This document shows positions 1 to 8,622 of a DNA stretch of 64,000 nt, piece by piece. The position numbers and the translations under genes are program-made. How positions within the stretch are numbered: position 1 is the stretch's first letter; the number at the start of each line of letters is the position of its first letter. Origin of the DNA: Ochromonas danica. Taxonomy: Eukaryota; Sar; Chrysophyceae; Chromulinales; Chromulinaceae. The stretch covers positions 157,146 through 221,145 of the forward strand of contig VKHL01000036.1 in NCBI GenBank assembly GCA_015146655.1, read 5' to 3'. Under the pieces are notes generated by a model. It made no database searches, was not told where the DNA came from, and saw only the letters and a program-made list of their open reading frames with translations.

Positions 1-275
1 TAACTCATCAGAAATAAAACGTTGTATTAGATATAACAGATGCTGCGAATGCAAGAGTCTGTTTCTCAAAGCAATATTTATTATTTAGTTCACATTGGTA
101 GAATGTGTCGAATTTCCTTCCTTGCTGTAGGCAACATCTACAGTACATATCTTACGAAGTGTAGTACTCATTGTTCTTGGCCCATAGAGAAGATGGCCAA
201 AATTATGAGGCAAGCATCGATAACACAATAAAAGATATATCAACTACCTTTACTTGATTGATTGATTTCCTATTC
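1..275. other. Window edge, 3' flank of E2-like gene
   Basis: 275 bp downstream of the E2-like stop codon. A short open frame at 40-231 has no recognisable similarity and atypical composition; I do not call it a gene. Confidence 0.5.
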
Positions 276-2567
276 CTAGGTCTGCTTTGCTCGTAGCTGT
301 CTCACTTTCTCACTAACAGCACGTAATGTGGTCTTCACGTCCTCCATATCGTTGTGCTCGTATATACCAACAGTCACTTTTTCTTCTAAAACTGGACAAA
401 TCATTTTATCCCAATTGCTTTCATAGTATTCAATCAGCATCTGTTGAATGGCTTGAGGATAGCTCTTCAAACGATGTAAATGATAGTCTATCGCCCAGTG
501 AATAGTATCCTTAAACACCTTCAAATTATATTCAAAGCTATTCTGTCTGAGCGACTCAACTTCTGGATTGTATCCAGGTTCATTATAGAAAGGTTCTTCA
601 GTGAAAATAAGGTAGAGAATAGACTTCAACACCTGTGTCATATTGGAGGTTTTAGGGTTCCAAGGTTCTCCAGCCCAAGTGCCCAGTAGCGAGAGGCAAA
701 CCTTGCCGCAATTATATAAATTTGGATTGAAACGCACAGTTCCTTCTCCTGTTGTCATGAACTGGACTGAAGGACAGAGTGTAGGATACTGTTCTGGTAC
801 ACAAATATCAAAGAAGAAGACACCTCCATAATACGGACTATCACGATTTAATATACGCATAGATGCTGTGAAGTAATTAGGATGATCTTCCCAGAGAAAG
901 AGGTTTATCTCCTCTGGAAGATTTTCTCCAATAAATCGCAACTCACGTGACCATTTTGGCGAACATTTAACATAGTTTATGCTACCAGCTTCAGATGGAG
1001 CTTTTATACCATTCATGGCGGCAATACTCGTCCTAAAGAAATAGTTAGAATATGGTTTTCCACTATCTTGATCTGAGGATAGAAAGGCAACACGTTGATG
1101 AAGAGCAGATTGTACGTCACTTTCAATTTCAACTTCATCTTCTTCATCCCGACAATGTTTTCGGCTAATTCGTACCCGCCTGTTAGATGAAGAAGCTTCC
1201 ATATTTTCTAGAATCTTGGCAAAAATCTCAGATGACTGTTTGATATTGGAAAACCATGGCATTTCACCATCCACTAGATTATCCGCTTCAAATCTGCTCA
1301 GTCGACTGTAAAGCTCTTCCAACATCATCTCGATTGCTTCACGCCGTTGATCACTATATTTTTCCGCAGCATCCAAAGAACTACAATGAAAGAATCGCTC
1401 CACACAAAAAGTTATGGTAAAAAGTTGTTCAATATACTCTTTCTCGCGATCAACTTCTTCACGCGAGCATTCATTAAGAAGACACAGGATGATTTCAAGT
1501 AATGGAGAGACTAGAATCCATCTCTTATAATTGCTATGATAGTCTGCTGCTTCTGTGCCATTGGACTGATTTAGTGAGCAGATTTTATCAAAGAGAGCAG
1601 AGATGTAGGTTCTGATTTTACTCTCTTGTCGTGCACATGCTGCTTCATTGCCACGACTATACCCTGTCCCAGAATACTTCTTTTTCAAATCAGATTGACT
1701 CCTCACGCTAGATGCGGCACAAGGTTTGAGAAAGCATCCATTGCCAACCATCACCAAAGCATCCAAAGCATCTGCCAAGTCGTGGGATAAGCTCTTCAAT
1801 TGATGGAAGTAAAGACCAGTCAGTACGCTAATCAAAAGTTCTATAGCCCATGTGCTGGGTGGACGAGCAGAGGCGAGATACGGATCATAGATTTCCTGCG
1901 AAACAGATGATTGGTCATCATTCGCATCGCAATAGACATTGTCATGCTTTAACCAATCCACCACAGATTGAAGGAGGAGATGCATGTGTTGGCATGGATT
2001 CCAACTGCTTGAAGAGAGTAAAGGATGATGAGCTATGGCCAAATAGTGGATAGCAGGTACTCGCGTAAGCAAGTGAATAGTCGGAGGGCTCTCTGGGAAG
2101 ATCTTCCTGGCCAAATCCGATGAAGGAGTAGGGAAGAGGATACGAAAAGTGAAAACTTCGCTTACATTAGAAGGATGAGATATATCAAGTATAGCAGTTC
2201 GATAAGCGAGCATGTCATCATATTGCCAAATGTATGAGATGGGATAGGATGAATCTTGCACCATAGATTTCATGCAAACAAAGATATTTAATAACTCAAC
2301 ACTATGAGTAGTATTCATAGGTAAGTCAGATAAGAACACATTAAACATGTTCTTTTGGATGGCATAATTCTGTTGATTTTGAATATTGGAAGATGCTGAT
2401 TTTCGACGGGATTGGGAGGAGGACGAATTAATATCTCCATTTTCTTCATCTTCCTCCTCTTCTTCATCGTCATTATCATCTTCATATTCATACTCATAAT
2501 CAAACTCATAGACATCCTCTCTTTCTATTTCATCCTCCTGTTGTTCTTCATAAGGTGATAACGACAT
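276..2567 (-). CDS. BIRC6/UBE2O-like ubiquitin-conjugating enzyme (E2), 763 aa
   Basis: Large E2 enzyme that would carry ubiquitin as a thioester and transfer it to substrates. The C-terminal third (about residues 536-700) is a UBC fold of the BIRC6/UBE2O class: a beta-meander ending in F-D-I-C-V-P-E-Q-Y-P, then N-P-N-L-Y-N-x-G-K-V-C-L-S-L-L-G-T-W with the presumed catalytic Cys near residue 624, and the W-N-P and Y-N-E-P-G-Y motifs typical of these large E2s. The N-terminus is very acidic (runs of Glu/Asp, residues 10-45). Residues about 90-210 resemble a second UBC fold without a catalytic Cys (see findings). No BIR or WD region is present, so it is much shorter than animal BIRC6. The ATG start is well placed and no intron is needed. 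The E2 identity is secure; the substrate is unknown. Confidence 0.85.
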   Translation of the reverse strand: MSLSPYEEQQEDEIEREDVYEFDYEYEYEDDNDDEEEEEDEENGDINSSSSQSRRKSASSNIQNQQNYAIQKNMFNVFLSDLPMNTTHSVELLNIFVCMKSMVQDSSYPISYIWQYDDMLAYRTAILDISHPSNVSEVFTFRILFPTPSSDLARKIFPESPPTIHLLTRVPAIHYLAIAHHPLLSSSSWNPCQHMHLLLQSVVDWLKHDNVYCDANDDQSSVSQEIYDPYLASARPPSTWAIELLISVLTGLYFHQLKSLSHDLADALDALVMVGNGCFLKPCAASSVRSQSDLKKKYSGTGYSRGNEAACARQESKIRTYISALFDKICSLNQSNGTEAADYHSNYKRWILVSPLLEIILCLLNECSREEVDREKEYIEQLFTITFCVERFFHCSSLDAAEKYSDQRREAIEMMLEELYSRLSRFEADNLVDGEMPWFSNIKQSSEIFAKILENMEASSSNRRVRISRKHCRDEEDEVEIESDVQSALHQRVAFLSSDQDSGKPYSNYFFRTSIAAMNGIKAPSEAGSINYVKCSPKWSRELRFIGENLPEEINLFLWEDHPNYFTASMRILNRDSPYYGGVFFFDICVPEQYPTLCPSVQFMTTGEGTVRFNPNLYNCGKVCLSLLGTWAGEPWNPKTSNMTQVLKSILYLIFTEEPFYNEPGYNPEVESLRQNSFEYNLKVFKDTIHWAIDYHLHRLKSYPQAIQQMLIEYYESNWDKMICPVLEEKVTVGIYEHNDMEDVKTTLRAVSEKVRQLRAKQT

Positions 2568-2945
2568 GATGTTTAGTTTATTATTATTTTGTTTTTGACA
2601 GCTGTGTGGCCAATTAGTGAGAGAAGAGAAAAAGTATGAATTTCTTAGTAAAACCTCGAATAAACAGCATTGGAAGCGTTCTTTGCTTCACTCCAACAAC
2701 AACCAGCGGTCATTTTGTGCAGTGGACAACAGACTACGTACGTACGTAGTAGGCTACATGCACAGTAAATTTATCAACATGTGCAATATCCGGATATGTC
2801 AATAAGAGAAAAAATGCGAAACAAGTACAATGGCCTCAATGCGCGACTACTTGCAATTATTTTTATAAAATAGGCTCAGGGTCCAAAGAACAAGATAGAC
2901 AGCACTTGAACACAAAAAATCTATGAGGTTCAATTCTATATGGAG
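2568..2945. other. Spacer between E2-like gene and FBPase
   Basis: This 378-bp spacer separates two minus-strand genes and must hold the promoter of the E2-like gene and the 3' end of the FBPase gene. It includes a short alternating run of acgt near 2733-2750. I see no coding potential. Confidence 0.5.
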
Positions 2946-4226
2946 TTACCAATGACTTTCTTTACTATGATGATAGAAAGAGAAATATTTCTCTAAGGCA
3001 GACACTTCCTCGACACTCCCAATGAATAGGGGAGTACGTTGATGGATATCTCTCACTGGCACATCCAAGATACGATTGATCCCATCTGTAGCCATACCTC
3101 CAGCTTCTTCAATTACCATGGCAAGAGGATTGGCCTCGTAGACTAACCGCAGCTTGCCCTGAGGCCGACTGTGGGACCCAGGATAGCCGAAGATTCCTCC
3201 ATTGAAGAGAATGTTATGAATGTCTGCCACAAGCGCTCCAGTATATCTGGCCGAGGGCTTCCTAGAACTCGAAGAGCCAACAAGACAGCCATTCTTGAAA
3301 TCGCTGATATAGTTAAGGACGGCAGGACTCCAGGAGCGAGAGTTGGCATCATTGAAAGCATAGATTCCACCTGATCGAGGAACACGTACGTTGGACTTGG
3401 TGAGGTAAAACTCGCCCGTCACATCGTCCAGAGTGAATATATGCAATCCCGTTCGCATGGTAATTACTATGTGAGTAGCTGAAGAGTAGAGACAGTAGCC
3501 AGCAACGAGCAATTGATTGCCTTTCTGTTTGACCAATCCCAACGCATCTGTTGCCACAAACTTTGGTTTGCGGTAGATACCGAAGATTGAGCCTGTGGGC
3601 AGTCCACAGTCAATATTAGACGATCCGTCCAATGGATCAAAGACGGCAGCATAGTCACCAGAGAAAGCAGCGTTGTCGACTACTTGAGAGCAGAGGCAAG
3701 GAATGTCCTCCTCCTCGGAAGCCACCACGTCCACCTTACCCGAGCAGCACAGAGCGATCTTCATTATGCGATTAGCTATGACATCTAACTTCTTCTGGTT
3801 TTCTCCTTGAATGTTAACAGAAGAGTTACCTGACTGACTGGATTGGTGGTAGCCATCCAAGTCATCTGTGGAGATGCGACGCATCAGGCGATTAATATCT
3901 CGACACGCTGTCTCGAGACTGCATAAGATCGGATAGAGAGCTTCTAACTCAGAATTTCTCCACAATTCGATTTGGATAAATCTCTTAAAGGTCTTGCGCT
4001 CAGTGGGTAAGGAGGTGATGGAGGAGGCAGTGGCGGGGGCAAAGGCAGAGGAAGAAGAGGAGGAAGGATCATTGGAAGCACAGAGAGCTTGAGAAGAAGA
4101 GAGGGCTTGTCTCCATGGAAGAATCATTCCATGGAAAGCCATCACACAGGATCCACTGAAGAGAAGTGCCCATACTATAGCAATCATCTTTATTTTTCTT
4201 ATGGGTGACACTACCACCTGAACCAT
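2946..4226 (-). CDS. FBP: Fructose-1,6-bisphosphatase, class I, plastid-type presequence (426 aa)
   Basis: Hydrolyses fructose-1,6-bisphosphate to fructose-6-phosphate in the Calvin cycle or gluconeogenesis. The F-D-P-L-D-G-S-S-N-I-D metal and substrate motif lies at about residues 196-206, preceded by V-A-S-E-E-E-D, and the C-terminal half carries G-G-I-F-G-Y-P-G-S and L-R-L-V-Y-E-A-N-P, all diagnostic of class I FBPase. The N-terminus has a hydrophobic signal segment (residues about 14-29) followed by V-M-A-F-H and a Ser/Ala-rich stretch, the expected layout of a bipartite ER plus transit peptide for a secondary plastid. The Cys-bearing regulatory loop of green chloroplast enzymes is absent at its usual place after the S-N-I-D motif. 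A second in-frame ATG at 4187 would still keep the signal segment. It is divergent from the SET gene, with 139 bp between starts. Confidence 0.96.
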   Translation of the reverse strand: MVQVVVSPIRKIKMIAIVWALLFSGSCVMAFHGMILPWRQALSSSQALCASNDPSSSSSSAFAPATASSITSLPTERKTFKRFIQIELWRNSELEALYPILCSLETACRDINRLMRRISTDDLDGYHQSSQSGNSSVNIQGENQKKLDVIANRIMKIALCCSGKVDVVASEEEDIPCLCSQVVDNAAFSGDYAAVFDPLDGSSNIDCGLPTGSIFGIYRKPKFVATDALGLVKQKGNQLLVAGYCLYSSATHIVITMRTGLHIFTLDDVTGEFYLTKSNVRVPRSGGIYAFNDANSRSWSPAVLNYISDFKNGCLVGSSSSRKPSARYTGALVADIHNILFNGGIFGYPGSHSRPQGKLRLVYEANPLAMVIEEAGGMATDGINRILDVPVRDIHQRTPLFIGSVEEVSALEKYFSFYHHSKESHW

Positions 4227-4365
4227 TCCTCCTGATAGTTATTTGCATTCAAGGCAATCTAAACAACGACTTTTGACATTCCAACGCGTTTCTCCAAACG
4301 TTAACTTAAGAAGAACTGATTTTGTTTAGTTGGTCTAACTTTTTAGTCTGAAGATCGTTCAGACA
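4227..4365. promoter_or_regulatory. Divergent promoter of FBPase and SET gene
   Basis: Only 139 bp separate the two start codons. The spacer contains CAACGCGTTTCTCCA (4282-4296), which includes the palindrome ACGCGT, and TTAACTTAAGAAGA (4301-4314). The first word recurs exactly at 62481 and the second at 50625. A promoter role follows from position; which motif acts on which gene is unknown. Confidence 0.6.
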
Positions 4366-6051
4366 ATGCAATTGTCAAAATACTTGTCCATTTTGCTAAT
4401 TGTTGAATCTGCATTATCTTATCATGCATGGGTAAGAAAGCCATTGAAGCACTCATCACTTGAACGCTTTGCTCTCACGGATGAGTGGATCAGCAAGTTG
4501 AATGAGAAGATTGAATCTCAAGACATCTCAATCCAGACAATGGGTGACGGCAAGTCGAGAGGGATCATCTCAGATAGTACAATAGATGCTAGCAAGCATG
4601 TGTTGCGAGTGCCTTCCTCCCTTGCCTTGGAGGTGACCAATGATCGGCCGCCCTCACCCTTCCCTGACTTCGTCCCCCAGCCACTCTGGGAGAAGTCTCT
4701 TTGGTATCAGCGCCTGGCCTTCAAGCTGCTCCATGAATACTTGGTCTTGCCTGATAGCAATAAGAAGCCTTGGTTTGATGAGCTTCCCAAGTCCTTCTCC
4801 ACACCATTCCACTGGCCTGTCACCTCTCTCGACCAGGTGCAGTACAAGCCCTTAGTTGATCGAGTGAGGCAACAGAAAGAAGAGTGGAGAGTCTTCTATG
4901 ATGATTGGAAGAAGCAGGTCAAGCAGCTGTCTGTCAGCTATGAAGAGTTTGTCTGGGCGTGTGAGTGTGTCTCCTCCAGAGCTTTCTCTGGCGTCTATGA
5001 AGGATCTTCAGCACAGGGACGGAAGGCCTTATTGGTCTTTACCATAGCTCTCACAGCTATTTGGCCTTTATTTCATCTTGGAACTATTGACCAGGCTCTC
5101 TCAGGAGCGTTGGTAGTGAGCTTCTCTATCCTCCTCCGTGATCTCATTACCTCCAAAGTCGGCAATCTCAAAAGATATGTCATGTGTCCTGTCATTGACA
5201 TGTTTAACCATGACTCTCGATGTCAGTCGGATGTATCCTATGATTATTTTGGTGATTCTTTCTCCTTGACGACTCAAAGTTATCAATCTGGTGAAGAAGT
5301 CTTCATAAGCTATGGTCAACAATCCAATGATCGTCTACTTCAGGTTTATGGCTTTGTTGAGAGAGACAACCTCTATGACCTCTATGACTTCAGTGAAGGT
5401 ATCGTCTCGTTGTTGTTAGGCAAGCTTGGCGAGGAACTGGCAGTCTCTGTGCCCTTCCCCGCCACTCCCTCACCAGAGCAACGCCTTCGAACCCTCGCTC
5501 AGGCATTGCAAAGCACCGATATTTCGGATGGCAAACTTGAATCTGACAAACGAGGCAGTCAAGGGACACCAGGTTCTTCTCGTTCCAGCGAGTTGACTGT
5601 TAAGGTTTATCGCAAAGCACTGAAGCAGGAGAAAGAAGAACATCCCGCTGACCGTCGTTTAATAAAGCATTTTGATGATACTACTGTTAGAGTGCTACGA
5701 GGTCTTTACTCTTCGCAGGAAGAGTGGAGTAAACTGTGGTCGAATGAAAAGTCCTTAGCAGTTCTGGGTGACCCTCTGTCACAATCCACTGAGAGTGCCG
5801 TGGAGAAGGCATTGCACCTCTTGGTGACACAAGAGCTTACTAGCAAGCCCACTTCATTGGAAGAAGATCTTCAAGCCTTGGAGTCATTACGTAATGGAAG
5901 TTCCAATAGTAAAGGATTTAGTGAAGAGAAGAAGTCCAAGAAGCGAAACGCAGTATCAGATGGAACTTTGCCAATTGATTTAGCAGTGCTTGAATTCCGC
6001 ACAGAAAAGAAGAAATTACTTCGTGAGTTTATTAGTTTCCATAATTCGTAA
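4366..6051 (+). CDS. SET-domain protein lysine methyltransferase, RLSMT/SETD3-like (561 aa)
   Basis: Predicted SAM-dependent protein-lysine methyltransferase of the split-SET family that includes Rubisco LSMT and SETD3. The final SET core is clear: V-I-D-M-F-N-H-D followed about 35 residues later by G-E-E-V-F-I-S-Y-G and N-D-R-L-L-Q-V-Y-G-F-V. The iSET insertion between contains hydrophobic stretches. A hydrophobic N-terminal segment (residues 1-18) suggests ER entry, and so perhaps a plastid destination, but no clear A-F junction is visible. After the SET core the Rubisco-LSMT-type substrate-binding region is present but diverged. It is intronless and shares a short divergent promoter with FBPase. 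The last codons and the stop lie in a sequence duplicated just downstream. The substrate cannot be named from sequence. Confidence 0.85.
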   Translation: MQLSKYLSILLIVESALSYHAWVRKPLKHSSLERFALTDEWISKLNEKIESQDISIQTMGDGKSRGIISDSTIDASKHVLRVPSSLALEVTNDRPPSPFPDFVPQPLWEKSLWYQRLAFKLLHEYLVLPDSNKKPWFDELPKSFSTPFHWPVTSLDQVQYKPLVDRVRQQKEEWRVFYDDWKKQVKQLSVSYEEFVWACECVSSRAFSGVYEGSSAQGRKALLVFTIALTAIWPLFHLGTIDQALSGALVVSFSILLRDLITSKVGNLKRYVMCPVIDMFNHDSRCQSDVSYDYFGDSFSLTTQSYQSGEEVFISYGQQSNDRLLQVYGFVERDNLYDLYDFSEGIVSLLLGKLGEELAVSVPFPATPSPEQRLRTLAQALQSTDISDGKLESDKRGSQGTPGSSRSSELTVKVYRKALKQEKEEHPADRRLIKHFDDTTVRVLRGLYSSQEEWSKLWSNEKSLAVLGDPLSQSTESAVEKALHLLVTQELTSKPTSLEEDLQALESLRNGSSNSKGFSEEKKSKKRNAVSDGTLPIDLAVLEFRTEKKKLLREFISFHNS

Positions 6052-6232
6052 CTCAACATAAGCCAATACAAAAGATTACACTGCTCTGCTGCTGCTGACC
6101 ACACATCATTAATGTCGTAAATTTTAAGAAATTACTTCACGGGTTTATTAGTTTCCATAACTACTGTAAGTCACACAAGAGTTTACAAGATTTGCTGCTG
6201 ACCACACATCACCAAAGTCGTAATTTTGGATA
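6010..6232 (+). repeat. Imperfect tandem duplication of the SET gene 3' end
   Basis: The block beginning at 6010 (last 14 codons, stop and early 3' UTR) is repeated from 6126 with an offset of 116 bp. Both copies share AAGAAATTACTTC, GTTTATTAGTTTCCATAA, CTGCTGACCACACATCA and GTCGTAA in the same order. The second copy has small indels and has lost the coding frame. Confidence 0.85.
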
Positions 6233-6455
6233 TTAAAGTCGTAGTTTCCCTGATGACCGTTAGTTCCACACAGAGACACCCACAGCATCAACAAGTGACT
6301 CTCTGTGAGATCACAACTAAAAGCTATCCTCGGATCAGCCTTCACTGTCTGCTGACATGTAAGATACTGTCTTATCTTTAAACTACTCTCACTTTATCTG
6401 TTGCTAACTGAGAGAGGATCAGTTCCTTTTCTTATTGTTATTGTTGTTATTAAGT
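6233..6455. promoter_or_regulatory. Upstream region of importin alpha
   Basis: About 220 bp between the duplicated SET 3' end and the importin ATG. It ends in a T-rich, TTGTTATTGTTG-like 5' UTR stretch before the ATG at 6456. No TATA box is evident. Confidence 0.4.
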
Positions 6456-8081
6456 ATGGACGCCAATAATGCTGTCAAGCCAAAGAGAGACTTCAAGAAA
6501 GGAATCTCTGCTGAAGACAATCGCCGTAGAAGAGAAGAGACATCTCTTAAGTTGAGAAAGGAGAAAAAGGAAGAAGGTTTGGCAAAGAGAAGGAACTTAA
6601 CCATCGCCTTCCAGGACCCTGCAGATCTCTCTGCTGCTGCCATGCCACCAGTGCCTCCTTCCGCTGAAGATGTCCGTAGCGATGTCCTCCAATTCTTTCA
6701 ATCCTTGATGTCTAGTGATATGGAAGAGAAGGTGAAAGGTATGAGAGGGTTTAGAAGACTTCTTTCCATTGAGAAGAATCCCCCAGTCCAGCAATGTGTG
6801 GATATTGGCGCTCTGCCAATCTTCGTGCAGTGCTTACAGCAACAACAATCTACTGAGCTACAGTTCGAAGCTGCTTGGGCTCTTACTAACATCTCTTCCA
6901 CTGACTATACAAAGGCAGTGGCGGAGTGTCAAGCCATTCCTCCTCTTGTACAATTGTTGGGCTCTGGCAATGCTGATATCCGAGAGCAAAGTGCCTGGTG
7001 TTTAGGAAACATTGCTGGTGACGGCGCAGCTTTGAGAGATGCTGTTTTGGTTCACAATGCTTTGCCTATGATGTTGGCTAACATTGTCCAGCCTGCATCC
7101 TTGTCGTTGCTGCGCAACTGCACTTGGAGCTTGTCCAACTTCTGTCGAGGCAAGCCTCAGCCTGCATTGCATGTTATTGCACCAGCATTGCCTGTCTTGG
7201 GGGAAATTATTAAGACCCAAGAAGATGTTGATACCATTGCTGATGCCATGTGGGCTCTATCGTATGTGTCCGATGGAGATGATCAACGCATCCAAGCGGT
7301 AGTTGACCTTGGTGTGGTACCTCACCTGGTAAAGATGATGTCATCCAATAAAATGTCTTTAGTTGTTCCTGCATTGCGCACTCTTGGCAATATCGTGTCC
7401 GGTAGTGAGAAACAGACTCAATCAGTTGTTGATGCTGGTGTCTTGAGTGTGCTGCCTCAGCTTCTCATTAATGGCAAGAAGAGCGTTCGCAAGGAAGCCT
7501 GTTGGCTACTGTCTAACATTGCCGCTGGCACTGTACAACAAATGCAACAGCTGTTCACTGTTCCTGACCTTTTGGTTTTGGTCTTGCAGCAGCTTTCCAA
7601 CAGTGCTGAGTGGGAAGTTCGCAAGGAAGCAGCATGGGTAGTTTCCAACATTGCCACCTCTGGAAAGCCTGTTCATATCGTTCAACTCGTTGAACAGGGC
7701 GCTATCAAGCCCATTTGCGAGCTTCTTGATGTTGGCGATGTCAAGATTGTGCTCTTAGCATTGGAAGCCTTGGAGTCCGTCTTGCGCGTCGCTGAGAACG
7801 GCCCAGCGGACACCTTATCTCAGTACACTCAGTTGATTGATGAAGCTGGTGGAGTTGATCACTTAGAGCAGCTTCAGGAGCATGAGAATCATAGCGTGTA
7901 TGAGAAGGCTGTCTCTATCATTGAAAGGTACTTCGGAACTGAAGAGGAAGAAGAGTCGGAGAATATTGTTCCTTCTTCTGCGGGTAATACCTTCTCTTTT
8001 GGCACTCAACAATCTAGTCAGAAGACTGTTGACTTTGGCAACGCTTTTGCTCCACAACAGAATGCTCATTTTCGCTTTTAA
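6456..8081 (+). CDS. KPNA: Importin alpha (karyopherin alpha), 541 aa
   Basis: Nuclear import adaptor that binds classical nuclear localisation signals and importin beta. Residues about 8-50 form the basic importin-beta-binding domain (many Arg/Lys, including N-R-R-R-R-E-E and A-K-R-R-N). About ten armadillo repeats follow with the recurrent NLS-groove signature W-A-L-T-N-I, W-C-L-G-N-I-A-G-D, W-S-L-S-N-F-C-R-G, W-A-L-S-Y-V-S-D-G, W-L-L-S-N-I-A-A-G and W-V-V-S-N-I-A. An acidic C-terminal patch (E-E-E-E-E-S) precedes a Phe-rich tail. Length is typical of the family. The ATG at 6456 is chosen because it opens directly into the IBB domain. There are no introns. Confidence 0.97.
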   Translation: MDANNAVKPKRDFKKGISAEDNRRRREETSLKLRKEKKEEGLAKRRNLTIAFQDPADLSAAAMPPVPPSAEDVRSDVLQFFQSLMSSDMEEKVKGMRGFRRLLSIEKNPPVQQCVDIGALPIFVQCLQQQQSTELQFEAAWALTNISSTDYTKAVAECQAIPPLVQLLGSGNADIREQSAWCLGNIAGDGAALRDAVLVHNALPMMLANIVQPASLSLLRNCTWSLSNFCRGKPQPALHVIAPALPVLGEIIKTQEDVDTIADAMWALSYVSDGDDQRIQAVVDLGVVPHLVKMMSSNKMSLVVPALRTLGNIVSGSEKQTQSVVDAGVLSVLPQLLINGKKSVRKEACWLLSNIAAGTVQQMQQLFTVPDLLVLVLQQLSNSAEWEVRKEAAWVVSNIATSGKPVHIVQLVEQGAIKPICELLDVGDVKIVLLALEALESVLRVAENGPADTLSQYTQLIDEAGGVDHLEQLQEHENHSVYEKAVSIIERYFGTEEEEESENIVPSSAGNTFSFGTQQSSQKTVDFGNAFAPQQNAHFRF

Positions 8082-8622
8082 TGAGCGATCCTTATAGGCT
8101 ACCTAATAATAGTTGTTATATATAATGATATGCTTTGGAAAATCTTAAGCATAAGACGTCGTTCATTATCATAACTCAAGTTAATATTTGATTAGAAATA
8201 AAATAGTCTAGTCTGGTACCTTATCACACACTACACGAGTACTAAACATGGAACACCGGCCTGGTCCAGTCGGGTTTTGTTTTGTTCTGTTGATTTGATT
8301 TGTTGAATGGATGGATGCTGTTGGATGTAAAACTGTTTGGTGTTGCGCCGCTGCTGAATTTTTCCAACGCCAATATTTCGCTGTAGACGAGAAATAACTC
8401 CAAATGTACGACTTTCTGTCAGTGTGCATCACCGCCCATACTGAAATTTTGTACCACAGCAGACAGAGTCAAAGTTGTGATGACGAGATCTTGATCACCA
8501 GTGTCCTGTTGATTGCATTTCCAAACGAATATTTCGCTATCCTTTCAATTCTTGTCAATCATAATTAAGCGGATATATCAAAAATATTAATAGATTATTT
8601 TTAAAGTCAACTAATCAATCAA
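8082..8622. other. Spacer between importin alpha and glycosyltransferase-like gene
   Basis: This 541-bp spacer holds the 3' UTR of the first gene and the promoter of the second. The 13-mer TAGTCTAGTCTGG at 8204-8216 recurs exactly downstream of RPL10A (35530). AACGAATATTTCGCT-like words occur near 8370 and 8524. I see no supported gene. Confidence 0.4.
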
